A stretch of 64,000 bases of DNA from Gymnopus androsaceus JB14 (taxonomy: Eukaryota; Basidiomycota; Agaricomycetes; Agaricales; Omphalotaceae): positions 62,001 through 126,000 of the forward strand of contig ML769550.1 of assembly GCA_009733575.1 (NCBI GenBank), written 5' to 3'. Of the stretch, positions 54,290 through 64,000 are shown piece by piece. Within the stretch, counting starts at the first letter, position 1. Every line of letters begins with the position of its first letter. The notes under the pieces were generated by a model, which was given only the letters and a program-made list of their open reading frames with translations, had not been told where the DNA came from and did no database searches. The position numbers and the translations under genes were made by a program.

Positions 54290-56300
54290 TGGTCTGTCGT
54301 ACGTACCCCGACCCTATGCGTTTGCTTCGGGTCCTCCGCCCTCATTGTTTTCTCCACTTTCTAGGGTCTACTCCAACATTACCCCTATGTCCCAGCTGTG
54401 CCTGCAACAACGCATTAAATAATCAATTGCATACGATTGTCCGCCTATATACTCTTGTGAGTCCAGCGAGATTTCCTATAGCAGCGAGGCGGCATGGGCC
54501 CAGACTGCTTCAGGCTTATTACTCGGATTATTAGACGCGTTCCCAGTTCAACCCATTCAACCTCAACAATCTCCATCATGTGCCGTATCTCAAGATTTTA
54601 TCTCCTCCCTTAGTCAGGGAAGAAGGGGGAAATGTTTGACCAACTACATATTGAAGGGCGGCGAAACGTCTCCCACTCTTAGCTTTCTCCTCCTCCCCAC
54701 GGATTCCATCTCACTCTTGAACTTGATAGGGTTCGAGAATGGCTCTCTCGGGATACGCGTCATCGCTTATTGCAGCATTCTTATCGTGCATTTTCTTCGG
54801 TAAATGCCCGCCCTTGAACATCACTACTATGCACACTTGCCTAACCTCCTATTTTTATTAGGATTCTATGTTTCCGTAGCTTTGCGAACCTCTGTCATTC
54901 TGTGGACCAGATACAAAGCAAAGCGGAGCATGCACCCTTATTTGGTTATCACCCATATCTTGCTCGCTTTGCTTGTGACAACGGTATGGTTCCTGTGCTT
55001 TGGATCTATAAGCCTATGTAACAGGACCCGCGTAGCACACTGTTGCTGTCATGGTACGCGCAATGTTGCCGATTGTACAGCAAACTTATGCACTCCGGGA
55101 CGTTTGGACAAAGGATACGTACGTCCGGACACAAGTCATGGACGAAAGAATTTGCCAGTCTGACTCAGGATTTACTAGTGTGTTTGTGGACGCCCTTTGG
55201 ATGATATCTCTCGTAATATCCGATGCCTTCATCGTAAACCTCTTGGTTCAACCTACATATATATTGCTGACTCTTTATTTTCAGTGCTATCGTACCTATG
55301 TTGTCTGGGATAGAAATATATATACCCAGATAATACCTATCCTTATTCTTTGTGTAAATGTTGGTGAGTTAACTGGCGTAATGAAGCCTACGTACTTTGA
55401 GGTTCTGATTACCGTCACTGTAGTCATCCTGGTTCTAAGACTCCGCATTGAAGGAGATTCTGCACTAGGTTCGACGAACCCAGTCAAATACTTTGATGAA
55501 TTGGGAGATATGTCAATGATTTTTGAGGTTTTAACCCTCGTGCTGAACCTTCTAAATACTGGTCAGTTTTCAAGGATTCTTATCTACTTTGCTTGTCTTT
55601 GAAAACAGTCCATTTTACAGGTATGATCGCATATCGAATTTGGAGCGTTCGCAAAAGGACGCAGAGTTCGAGGATGGTGAAATCAGATACAATCTCCAAT
55701 CTCGTCACCCTTCTCATTGAATCAGGTATGCTCTGGTCTAATCTCAAGATTGTTGAATAACAAATTTTATTTAGCTGCCGTTTACACCGTTGTCCTCGTG
55801 GTGGACATCGTCTTCCTCAGCCTTGGAAATATTCTACTCTTGGTATTTATTGATATCCAAACACCAATCATAGGGATCGTGGTACGCTTTTACCTCGGGA
55901 ATTTAGCCTCTGTGTTCATATATATTGCTTTAGTTCTCCAACATCATCATTAGTGTCACTGAAGGTAGCGCATTTGGTGCCTCGAGTGGAACCACCGGCA
56001 ATGGAACGAGCAGAGATCGAGTGATTTGGACAAGAGCGACAATGCGCAATGGAGGACCAGTGCCTACAGAAATAAACATGCAGACAATTATCAGTACGCA
56101 CATCGATCGAATGGAAACCAGGAATCGCGAAAGGGATATCGATAAATCTTACATGGACTTTGAAATGGGCGTTCTGCCAACATCTGAACGGGGTGAACTA
56201 TAAAGTAGTCTGTAAACGTAAATAGTTTTGTCAAGGATTTGTATGTATTATGGGCGTACTTAGGCAAACAGGAGCGCGAATTTAATTCAGACTGGGTCCG
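54290..56300. repeat. Tandem unit 3 (partial)
   Basis: From about 54290 the sequence is again similar to the 7TM upstream region of units 1 and 2 (about 8600 and 51290), more diverged, and continues through a third 7TM gene. No MFS fragment and no insertions are seen in it. Confidence 0.7.
54739..56203 (+). CDS. 7TM protein, copy 3 of 3
   Basis: Nine exons: 54739-54799, 54862-54983, 55036-55118, 55179-55233, 55285-55363, 55424-55561, 55621-55725, 55775-55881 and 55934-56203, giving 339 codons plus stop. Intron 3 (55119-55178) is 60 nt and open in frame here, but the matching stretch in copies 1 and 2 contains indels and a stop, so it is an intron. Helices include SSLIAAFLSCIFFGFYVSVA, YLVITHILLALLVTT, ISLVISDAFI and VVLVVDIVFLSLGN; CYRTYVVWDRN is present. 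The tail after FSNIIISVTEGSAFG is hydrophilic and ends TSERGEL. It is more diverged from copies 1 and 2 than they are from each other. Confidence 0.82.
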
Positions 56301-57461
56301 ATGGAAGCTTAGCGTCGAAAATAGTCCAGGTTACAGACAAGTTGCAACAATATCTCCCCTAAGCAACCCAAGTCTACACCTCAGCAATATCGGCACGCAC
56401 TAGAAATATCCGAGTTCAATCTGAGCTAGTTCGTTTTTTCTTTTGCTCAAATCAAGGGGCACATCCTAATTTCTAGGGAGGAGCCCGAGCCTTACCATCA
56501 CCATTGTATTTTGCCTCATTATTAACCTTTCTATAAACAGTAACATTCTATATCTGTGATTTTGCCGCTTCCTTGTCCTATTTTTTATTCGAGCAAATAT
56601 ACCAATTAAAAGCTTGGGTGCAGACCAGGATAATAACTACAGAGAGCAAGCCTGAGGGAGTCGTTTGGCTACGACGCCTTTTCAGAAAAATTCGTATCCG
56701 TGATGACTCAAGACTTCCTTCTTCACTGGATCCAACTGCAGCATAGGCTTCAACAGTGCAACAAGCTCGTCGCTTCATCTAAATCCGAGTCCATACAACA
56801 TTTTCCATTCTCATTGGCCGCTGCACTACTAGATATTGCTGCAAGCTGAGAGCAACTAGGATCAATAAATGTGATTAGAGACCTATGACCTTGATCTAAA
56901 GATTCTGAAAGATTGGCTTCAATCCTATTGCACGGTCTATTGCATGATGAACAGGCTAGTGCCTCCCATGATGATCCTGTCAACTTCCAAAATTGCCAGT
57001 TCACATCAATTGTCAATGGATGCAACGGTATATAAGGATGGGTGATGCTGATGAACTTTTTTTTGAGACAATAGTACATGAGGTGCCTAAGGACATGGCA
57101 CCTACAAAAAATGAGCAAAAGATGTGGTTGCAGGAGAACCACAGGACAAACATGCACTGTTCAAGATTGGGCCAAAGCCAGAGCTCCAGCTCCATCAAGG
57201 AGCCAACCCAATGCAATGCCCAAACTCCTAGGCAGCTTGACTTAAGAAGAGTATGAGTTTCTCAAAATAAACAAACAAGGAGACGCAAACAGAAGCCATA
57301 TGTCCCAAGCCACTACCACCATCCATTGCCAATGTTATGCAAACAAAGTGGCAGTCACAGTTGGATGCGACTAGGGCTTAAGTGCTTAGTGGCTTGAAAG
57401 GTCCATCTGCACTCTTTCCTAAAACAAGGAGTCCTCCCTCCCGAGAGAATCGTGTGCTGGA
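56204..57461. other. Intergenic region
   Basis: No convincing gene. A minus-strand open frame at 56750-57157 has 135 codons with a Cys/Ser-rich middle but no recognisable domain, and no splice pattern supports it. No terminal repeats were seen. Confidence 0.4.
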
Positions 57462-58643
57462 TTAGTTGAGCTGATTTAGGATGACACCCTCTAAACCATT
57501 GTATTGAAACTGCTCGCCAAATTCCCTGATCATTGCTTTGCCCATATAGCAGAGCCATCCCAGACCTTCGCCTGTAATGCTCTGGCCAGGCCAGAACAGT
57601 TCACCATCATCATCTTCAAAATCAACCTCGTGCTCTTCCGAGGAGTTGAGCGTAGAATGCACCATACGAGCAAACGTTCGTGGAAATTGTCGTGCCATGG
57701 AAGAAAAGTTAAGATGGCCTGCGCATTCTGCATCTCTGTAATGGACAAAACCAGTGAACTGGCAACTTTGTTCATGCTCTCCAGCTGTTCGAGGCTCAAG
57801 CTGGCGGAAACAGTGTTGGCAGCTGCGGTGATATGCGACGGTGGAGCGCCAATCCGATACTGCGGGGGAAGAAGCTGAGGGGGGACTATGGGCGGAACAT
57901 GAATGGTCCCAGCAAGAGTTCCAGCATCTGCGATAGCCGCGCCGACTGCCTGACGGGTGACTTCAGTCACTCGGCGCAGATCACTGTGGACCTTGCACCT
58001 ATAATGTGCCACAACACGAGCATGGATGAACGCATTGAACATGTAACTGCAGAGACATTTAGAAATGCAGAGGATAGACAAAGAGATCTAAGACATACAT
58101 CAAACCGTAGAAGGCTTTCTCAACATCACTGCTTCCTTCCTCTGGAGTCCACTTGGCTTTGCACCAATTAATAAATCCGTCCATGGAAAGCCAAGTATCC
58201 GGATTGCAGTGGCAAGGGCTGTATTCGTTGCACCAAGCGGAGTAGACGAACATTACAAGAGCTTCCATAAGCTCCAGGTTCGCTATTAAGCGCCCATGGA
58301 TATGATACATGGAACTGGGCGGCGGAGCATTGGCTATTGGACGATACGCCTTGTGCGAGGGAGGATAAGTAGAGCAGAAACGAGCAATACCAGAATACTT
58401 GAGCTTGCGTCCTGCCTCATGATACTTGTCACGGAGACTAGAGACTAATTGAACGTTGGCTTGGCCGCGTTTTGGTCTGCAAATAGGCGCGAAGCTAGTG
58501 GCAGGAGGATCTGAGGGAGTGTGTAGTATAGGTGCGGCGCGCCGAGGACGAAAAATCAAATTAGGTTCGACGTCTTCGTCTTCGGGTGGAGGCATAGGAT
58601 CAGAGTATAAGGGACAATGAGCAGAAGAGGAAGAATCTGTCAT
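57462..58643 (-). pseudogene. Unknown two-exon protein with a frameshift
   Basis: Exon 1 58643-58099, intron 58098-58047 (GT-AG), exon 2 58046-57462. N-terminus MTDSSSSAHCPLYSDPMPPP, Pro- and Arg-rich; then RGQANVQLVSSLRDKYHEAG, a helical region with SYMFNAFIHARVVAHYRC, and a Pro-rich stretch VPPIVPPQLLPPQY. Near 57700-57716 the frame changes by one base: the upstream frame ends in unrelated codons, the downstream one continues with SSMARQFPRTFARMVHST, an acidic run and WLCYMGKAMIREFGEQF, and stops at 57462. Either an inactivating indel or a sequence error. I do not recognise the family; one hydrophobic helix (LMEALVMFVYSAW) is visible. Confidence 0.5.
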
Positions 58644-58914
58644 TGCTCTCTTTGACGGGCTGCCGGCTTTGAGTCCAGCTTCGGATTTAAAAATACGATG
58701 CGTACTGAGCTGTAGCCATAGAATCGACGTTCGTTCAACTCTATTTTATCACCTGACAATGTCTACAGAAACGGATTCAAGTTGTGTTACAGCTGAGTGA
58801 CACAGAAGATAAAGCTGGCAGAGGAATTTCCGAGGATGAAGAAAGAAAGGAAGTGAAATGGCAATGTTAATGATTAAAGCCGCTGAGGAGCGCGCGCCTA
58901 ACTTGCTTCTGTTC

Positions 58915-59820
58915 CCAGGTCTACCCAGTATCTTACCCAAATTCGTATCGAAGATCCGATATGGCTTGAACTCAACGACATATCCTTTCTTCGTTCCCGG
59001 ATTTCAGAGCTCGAAACTCAGATCGAGAGCCTCGAGCGGATACGCCAAAAAGACGCAAAGCTTGTCGAAATTGCTTCGCTCCGAAACGTGCTTTCACGTA
59101 TCCGTCGTGTGCCGTTCGAGATTTTCGAGCTCTTTTGTTTACCTGAAGACGGTATATTCACGGCCGAACACGATATCGTAGGCCGCACTCATATTCTGTG
59201 TAGTATGTGTGCAGCTTGGAGAAAAGCTGCCCATGCTACACCTCAAATTTGGACCAAAATATGCATGGTCACAGGAGGAAGGTCTGGAATTCTTTATTCC
59301 TGGTCTCTTACACTCCATTACCGCACCTCTCCTTGAAGATTTAATTCTTCACTGTAATGGCCAGGATATTCATGAAATTGCTACAGAAATGGTTGGCTTT
59401 CAGATCCGCTCAGAGACTGCACTATCATCGCTATCACTGAAACTGTATCATCGCTTAGAATTTAACACCATGGACTTGCTCACTATCTTGGCTTCATTTC
59501 CTTCAGCCAGCTCATTTCGCATCCATAACCACTTGCAGTTTCTCGGCTATCAAGATACATACGATATAAATTCTCTTTTACAATCCATGATGTACACCGA
59601 CAATCATGCTGTCCTTCTTCCAAAGCTTGAAGATTTTGAGCTACTCTACACCTGCCCATGGGGATTTCATATCCTTCAAATTTGGAACCCTATGATTCTT
59701 TCGCGCTGTACATCCGAGCATAGCATGTGGAGGATAGGGAAGGTTCATGATGATATGCTCAGTCGATTACAGAAGGTTATGCTTCATCGTCTTCCTGGGA
59801 TCCAGCGGTCCGGAAACTAA
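58915..59820 (+). pseudogene. F-box protein, decayed
   Basis: F-box proteins recruit substrates to SCF ubiquitin ligases. The coiled-coil start (DISFLRSRISELETQIESLE) and F-box (RIRRVPFEIFELFCLPEDG...LCSMCAAWRKAAHATPQIW) are typical of Agaricomycetes. The frame breaks at about 59280; afterwards another frame reads LLEDLILHCNGQDIHEI, SLSLKLYHRLEF and further leucine-rich lines to 59820. The middle part usually present after the F-box (some 100-150 residues) is missing. A possible short first exon lies at 58759. Probably inactive. Confidence 0.6.
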
Positions 59821-60328
59821 AAGAGTTTACTTCACGACTATCATCACCTACCTGGTTTGGTTGTAGATTGCACCAGTGGATAGCGAATAAAATGTTTGGC
59901 GTTGCAATGCGTGGGGCTCAATTGAATTCAGTGATATTGGCTTGAAAACCCTGTAACCGCTGTTTCATGGCTGCTACCGTGTCTACTCCTAGTAAATCTT
60001 GTGCGATTCTCCCGGGAGCAGCGACTGAAAACGACGCCTCCGTTGATTAGATGAATGTACAAAACCAACACAGAAGCAGTTACGTAAGCGCGATTACGGT
60101 GAATTACCATAACAAGCTAGACAGTGAAATACGTTGCGCGTGTTAGTTATAGTAAGTTCACGTAAGCCGCGAACTTACGGTAACTTGCTCCGTGACACGC
60201 GAGCGTTTAATTTAGCGCTCACTCACGTGGCAAGCGAGTCATATCGATCGAAGCGAAACTCGCGCGTTCATCGAATCATCTACTTCATCTTCACTTTGCA
60301 ACGATGGCTCAAAAAATACGATCCGCAG
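59821..60328 (+). promoter_or_regulatory. Upstream region of the methionyl-tRNA synthetase gene
   Basis: No gene. About 150-200 bp before the start codon, GTAAGTTCACGTAAGC and a near-complement GCGAACTTACGGTAACTTG form an inverted repeat (60148-60188). Inferred promoter; no TATA box is seen. Confidence 0.3.
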
Positions 60329-63021
60329 ATGGCCTTTTGCAAGAAATACCTCTCCCAGGGCACCCTGCCATGCAAGTTATATGTTCACTTTTACCTTTCT
60401 TGTCGTTTAACAAACTTTTCAGTCTTCCCAAGGAAGGCGAAACGAACGTCCTTATCACATCCGCTCTGCCATATTGCAATAACGTTCCACATCTTGGTAT
60501 GCTGTCTATTATCTCCCTTTGAAATATGCCCTCATACCAGACGTTCAGGTAACATAATTGGAAGCACTCTCAGTGCGGACGTGTTCAGTCGGTGCGTACT
60601 TGAGAAATTCGAACGTCAATGAATCCAACTGATAACTGTCGCGATCAGTTATAATCGTATGTGTTTACAATGCCCAAGCATGCAATTCCATGACATATAG
60701 GATATTCAGGAACGAGAAACAGACCTACGTTGTATATCTGTGGAACGGACGAGTATGGAACCGCGACGGAAACACAGGCATTGAAGGAAGGAATCACTCC
60801 TCGAGAGCTGTGCGATAAATATCACGTACTTCATAAGGAAACTTACGAGTGGTTCGACATTGGGTGCGTGTTTATGAGGAGCATATTGTCTGCCGATCTA
60901 ATTCGATTTCCACTGCAGATTCGACCATTTCGGTCGGACCTCAACGCCACTGCATACAGAGTGCGTTTCTATATCAGGGTGAAACATCTGTGTACCTCGT
61001 TTGATGATGTCCTTAGGATTTGTCAAGAAATCTACATAAATCTTGGAAAGAATGGCTATCTGGAGTCACAGAATAAAGACCAGACATACTGTGAAGATTG
61101 CGGGAGGTATGCAAATCCCATAATCCTAATTCAGCTTCTCAATTGCTACTTTCAGATTTCTAGCAGATCGTTTCGTCGAGGGTATATGTCCTCATTGTAA
61201 ATACGAGGTACTTACGCTTCCTTACGCCCTTTCCTTAATCTAACGTTCTTTTTTCAAGGACGCACGAGGAGACCAGTGCGATTCTTGCAGTCGCACTCTC
61301 GATGCCATCGAATTGATAAACCCCCGCTGCCTTGTCAACAAAACACATAAAGTCGTTGCACGCACATCCACACATATGTATGTCAAGCTCGATACCCTCC
61401 AGCCGCAACTCGAAAAATGGATTAAAAGCGCGGCGAAACGAGGCAAATGGTCGCCAAACTCGATCATTAACAGCGACGGCGAAATAATCGATGCTCGTAT
61501 GAAATCAGGACTGATTCCTGCACCTTTGACGCGAGATTTGGCATGGGGTGTTCCTGTTCCCCCGTTAGGAAGGCCGGATGACGAAGTCATGCAGACCAAA
61601 GTTCTTTGTGCGTGCGATCCTGTTTCTCTTCCGTCTCATGCTCCCTAAGGATGCTCTTATCTCAGATGTCTGGTACGATGCGCCGATCGGTTACCCGAGT
61701 ATCACAGCAAACTACACGCCAGAATGGAAGAAATGGTGGTTCAACCCCAAAGACGTACAATTGTATCAGTTCATGGGTAAAGACAACGCCTTTTTCCACA
61801 GCGTTTACTTTCCCTCCATTCAGCTTGGCGATAAGAGAGATTGGACGACCTTACATCATCTTTCAACCACAGGTCCGTTCTCTTCTGGTATCTGGTTGTT
61901 CGATTATCACTTACATCCTGATAGAGTATCTCAACTACGAAGGCGGTAAATTCTCTAAAAGCCGGAATCGTGGGGTCTTTGGACCTCAGGCGAGGGAGAC
62001 TGGTATACCCGCGTCGGTTTGGAGGTACTACTTGCTTTCAACCCGACCAGAGTCCGCCGATGCCATGTTCTCATGGGCAGACTGTGTAAGCTTCAAGATC
62101 TTTCTTTGATATGAGAAACTCAAATAGCCGTGCTATAGATCGCTGCCAACAATAACGTGTTATTGAACAAGTAAGCCAACTAATCATTTTTCGGGAATCC
62201 TTCTCATTGTTTTTGCCACTAGCTTCGGAAACTTTGTCAATCGAGTGCTCAAGTTTATCTCCTCACAATACCAGGGTGTCATCCCCGAAAGCGGAGACGA
62301 GCCAGGGCCTCTATCGCCTAACGACGAGCACGACTCCGCATTCATCTCGGACATTAACCGACTTTTGAAAGAGTACATCGACACGATGGATGCCGTGAAG
62401 CTTCGTCACGGTCTCCAAATCGTCATGGCCATCTCTCAACAGGGAAACGGCTACCTCCAGTCCTCAGGCTTGAACAAAGCCTTGATGACATCGGACCCAA
62501 AACGTTGCGCCCAGGTCGTTTCGCGTGCAGTCAACCTCATTTACGTTTTATCGGCCCTTATATACCCATACATGCCAGCAACAGCCGCAGCTATGCTCAC
62601 TCAACTCAACGCTCCTATCCGAGCCGTCCCAGATGTTTTATCCACAGATATCTTGTCCGGGCACACAATCGGAACTCCGGAGCATCTGTTCAAAAAGATC
62701 GAGGAGAATATGGCGGACAAGTTTAGGGCGAAATTCGGTGGTAACGAAGCCGCTAATACTACCGAAGCTGCGCCTGCCAGTGATGCGAAAACGATTAAAG
62801 GAAAGGCAGTCAAAGGAAAGAAGGATGCTGCTGCGCCGGTTTTCACTGGAGAGATGACACCAGAGATGATAGCCAAGGAAGCGGAAATAACCCAGCAGGG
62901 TGATACTATTAGGGCACTCAAGGCAAAGCCTAAAACACCTGATACGGATGCCCAGGTCAAACAAGAGGTGGAGACACTGAAGAGACTGAAGTCGGAACTG
63001 GCACAGCTACAGGGATTGTGA
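60329..63021 (+). CDS. MES1: Cytosolic methionyl-tRNA synthetase
   Basis: Class I aminoacyl-tRNA synthetase that charges tRNA-Met in the cytosol. Thirteen exons: 60329-60375, 60423-60496, 60549-60591, 60649-60656, 60710-60863, 60919-60960, 61017-61106, 61156-61207, 61259-61607, 61666-61872, 61925-62085, 62139-62170 and 62223-63021. These total 2058 nt, 685 codons plus stop. The class I HIGH motif appears as PHLG in [34 protein letters not shown] follows. Zinc-binding cysteines lie in [14 protein letters not shown] and CDSCSRT. KMSKS appears as GGKFSKSRN. The C-terminal Lys/Ala-rich tail resembles the WHEP-like or tRNA-binding extensions of eukaryotes. Exon 4 is only 8 nt. An alternative start at 60304 reads through the first intron in frame. 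No N-terminal GST-like domain is present. Confidence 0.9.
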
Positions 63022-63331
63022 TGTATGGAGTAAAGCATTTTTTGTTCGAAGATATAATTATCATAGATAGTTCTGCATAATTTCAGTGGGACTTTGTCAC
63101 CGGATAATGTTTTAATTCAATCAGGCCGTCAGATTAAGCCAGGTAGATGGAATATTGGTGAAATAATGTCCTTCGAGTGCTCGTGAGTAGTCAATGTTAG
63201 CGCAGATAGATATAAGTTTAGAAAAGTGAGGTTGAAGTCCTTGCCACTCCGAAAAACAGATTTTAAGGTCGATAAGACTATTTCTGCATCGGAAGATGGT
63301 ATCCACATAGATGTATGGACTATACTCTGCT
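63022..63331. other. Intergenic region 3' of MetRS
   Basis: No open frame with recognisable content; contains the 3' untranslated region of the synthetase gene and a possible convergent end of the next gene. Confidence 0.4.
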
Positions 63332-63670
63332 TCAACCTCTACATAGATTCCGAGTGAGGTTAATCAGGTAACCCCTATCGCGCGCCATCCCATATCTCCA
63401 GGGATACGCTCTCCGATACAGGTAGCGAAGAGTGCAGAAAACGAAAAGAGGAAGAAATGTGACGGGAAATGCGGATAGACTGAGATGTAGAATTTGGAAA
63501 TGGAATGACAAGATGTAATCCGGCATATGGGCCATTGTGGCTACTCCGGATGCAAGATCTGTGCGCGACTCTGGAAGAAGTAGTCTTAAATACAGTTCCA
63601 AGGGAAGACCTTGAATTTGTCGGACTGATCCACACTTATCTACCCAAACTCTTTCCTGAAGATTGTACAT
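63332..63670 (-). CDS. Possible exon of an unknown minus-strand gene
   Basis: 112 codons ending in a stop at 63332. The sequence has a hydrophobic stretch (LHLSLSAFPVTFLPLFVF) followed by Arg/Tyr-rich residues (LRYLYRRAYPWRYGMARDRG). No known domain. It could be the last exon of the gene entering from the right (63837-64000), but the joining intron is not clear. Low confidence. Confidence 0.25.
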   Translation of the reverse strand: MYNLQERVWVDKCGSVRQIQGLPLELYLRLLLPESRTDLASGVATMAHMPDYILSFHFQILHLSLSAFPVTFLPLFVFCTLRYLYRRAYPWRYGMARDRGYLINLTRNLCRG

Positions 63671-63836
63671 TGGGAGTTAAGACATAGTTTCGACCAAATT
63701 AGAAAGAGGGAGGAGAATAACCTCTTAAAAAGCCCTAAAGAGTCAAAGCGTATTTTCTTATCGGTCCGCTCACGAGAAAATTCCGAACTACTTAGCTAAC
63801 TATATTGCTTCCATTATATCGAAATAATCTACTTAC

Positions 63837-64000
63837 AGTCGTCCATTAGCCTCCCATATCGCTTCCTCAGCTCCTTCCCACTTTTTTCTTCTGCCGTCAA
63901 ACAACCTCCATAGAAAGGGTGTATCGACACCACCCATTATCACCCTAGAGAGCCTCCAGTTCTTGAAACTCCACCACCAGGACTTTAGGGCGCCTTTCCC
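63837..64000 (-). CDS. Partial exon of an unknown gene at the window edge
   Basis: Open reading frame from the window end to a good splice donor (GTAAGTAG, reverse strand, from 63836). It contains WSFKNWRLSRVIMGGVDTPF, LWRLFDGRRKKWEGAEEAIW and EANGRL, charged and Trp-rich, not recognised. The gene continues beyond the window. Confidence 0.4.

Larger units (their letters stand above)
45119..54290. repeat. Tandem duplication unit 2
   Basis: Collinear with unit 1 (5451-13068) in the same orientation. Interrupted by 45212-46249, about 46474-47177, 47456-47764 and about 48231-50616, none of which occurs in unit 1. Stretches between the insertions, for example 47178-48230 and 50617-51714, match 5766-6600 and 6592-9020 and have no gene of their own. 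Confidence 0.85.

Noticed and set aside
1..64000. CRISPR array, rRNA operon or bacterial operon
   Set aside because: No regularly spaced repeats, no rRNA sequence, and genes are intron-rich; the DNA is fungal nuclear.

Overview
The window is nuclear DNA of a filamentous basidiomycete, most likely an Agaricomycete. The evidence is intron-dense genes with introns of about 50-60 nt, a basidiomycete-type MED19, members of an Agaricomycete-expanded 7TM family, an F-box protein of the usual Agaricomycete layout, and a transposon set typical of that class (DIRS, copia, Gypsy chromovirus, hAT, many fold-back elements). No rRNA gene, CRISPR array or organellar DNA was seen.

Layout. 1-1269: no gene seen. 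1270-5758 (-): two single-copy host genes, MED19 (five exons) and an MFS transporter (seven exons). 5451-13068: unit 1 of a tandem duplication. It holds the MFS 5' end and upstream DNA, an intact nine-exon 7TM gene (9021-10450) and several fold-back or MITE insertions. 13073-45092: a block of about 32 kb made only of mobile elements and their remnants. It contains a DIRS-like element with inverted terminal repeats (13073-20020), itself hit by three smaller elements; a decayed copia element with an internal inversion (about 20024-24676) and a neighbouring LTR; an LTR-flanked Gypsy derivative that keeps only the integrase part of pol plus an antisense spliced gene (26189-33061); and an 11.8-kb hAT transposon with a perfect 8-bp target duplication (33327-45092), split by a complete but mutated chromodomain Gypsy (37595-44210). 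45119-54290: unit 2 of the duplication, with its own set of insertions and a second intact 7TM gene (51715-53176). 54290-56300: a partial third unit with a third intact 7TM gene (54739-56203). 57462-63021: single-copy DNA with an unknown two-exon gene (-), an F-box pseudogene (+) and cytosolic methionyl-tRNA synthetase (+, thirteen exons). A gene on the minus strand runs in from the right edge.

How it fits together. Units 1 and 2 share an ancestral sequence but different insertions, so each copy supplies the empty site for insertions in the other. This fixes the ends of many small elements, several of them without coding capacity. The three 7TM genes confirm each other's intron positions: lengths and phases match, and the one stretch with frame-breaking indels falls in an intron. 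The transposon genes carry repeated in-frame TGA codons, some at positions where arginine is expected, and G-to-A changes at catalytic codons. Both fit C-to-T decay of methylated CpG. All exon structures were read by eye from frames and splice signals; no transcript data or database search was available.
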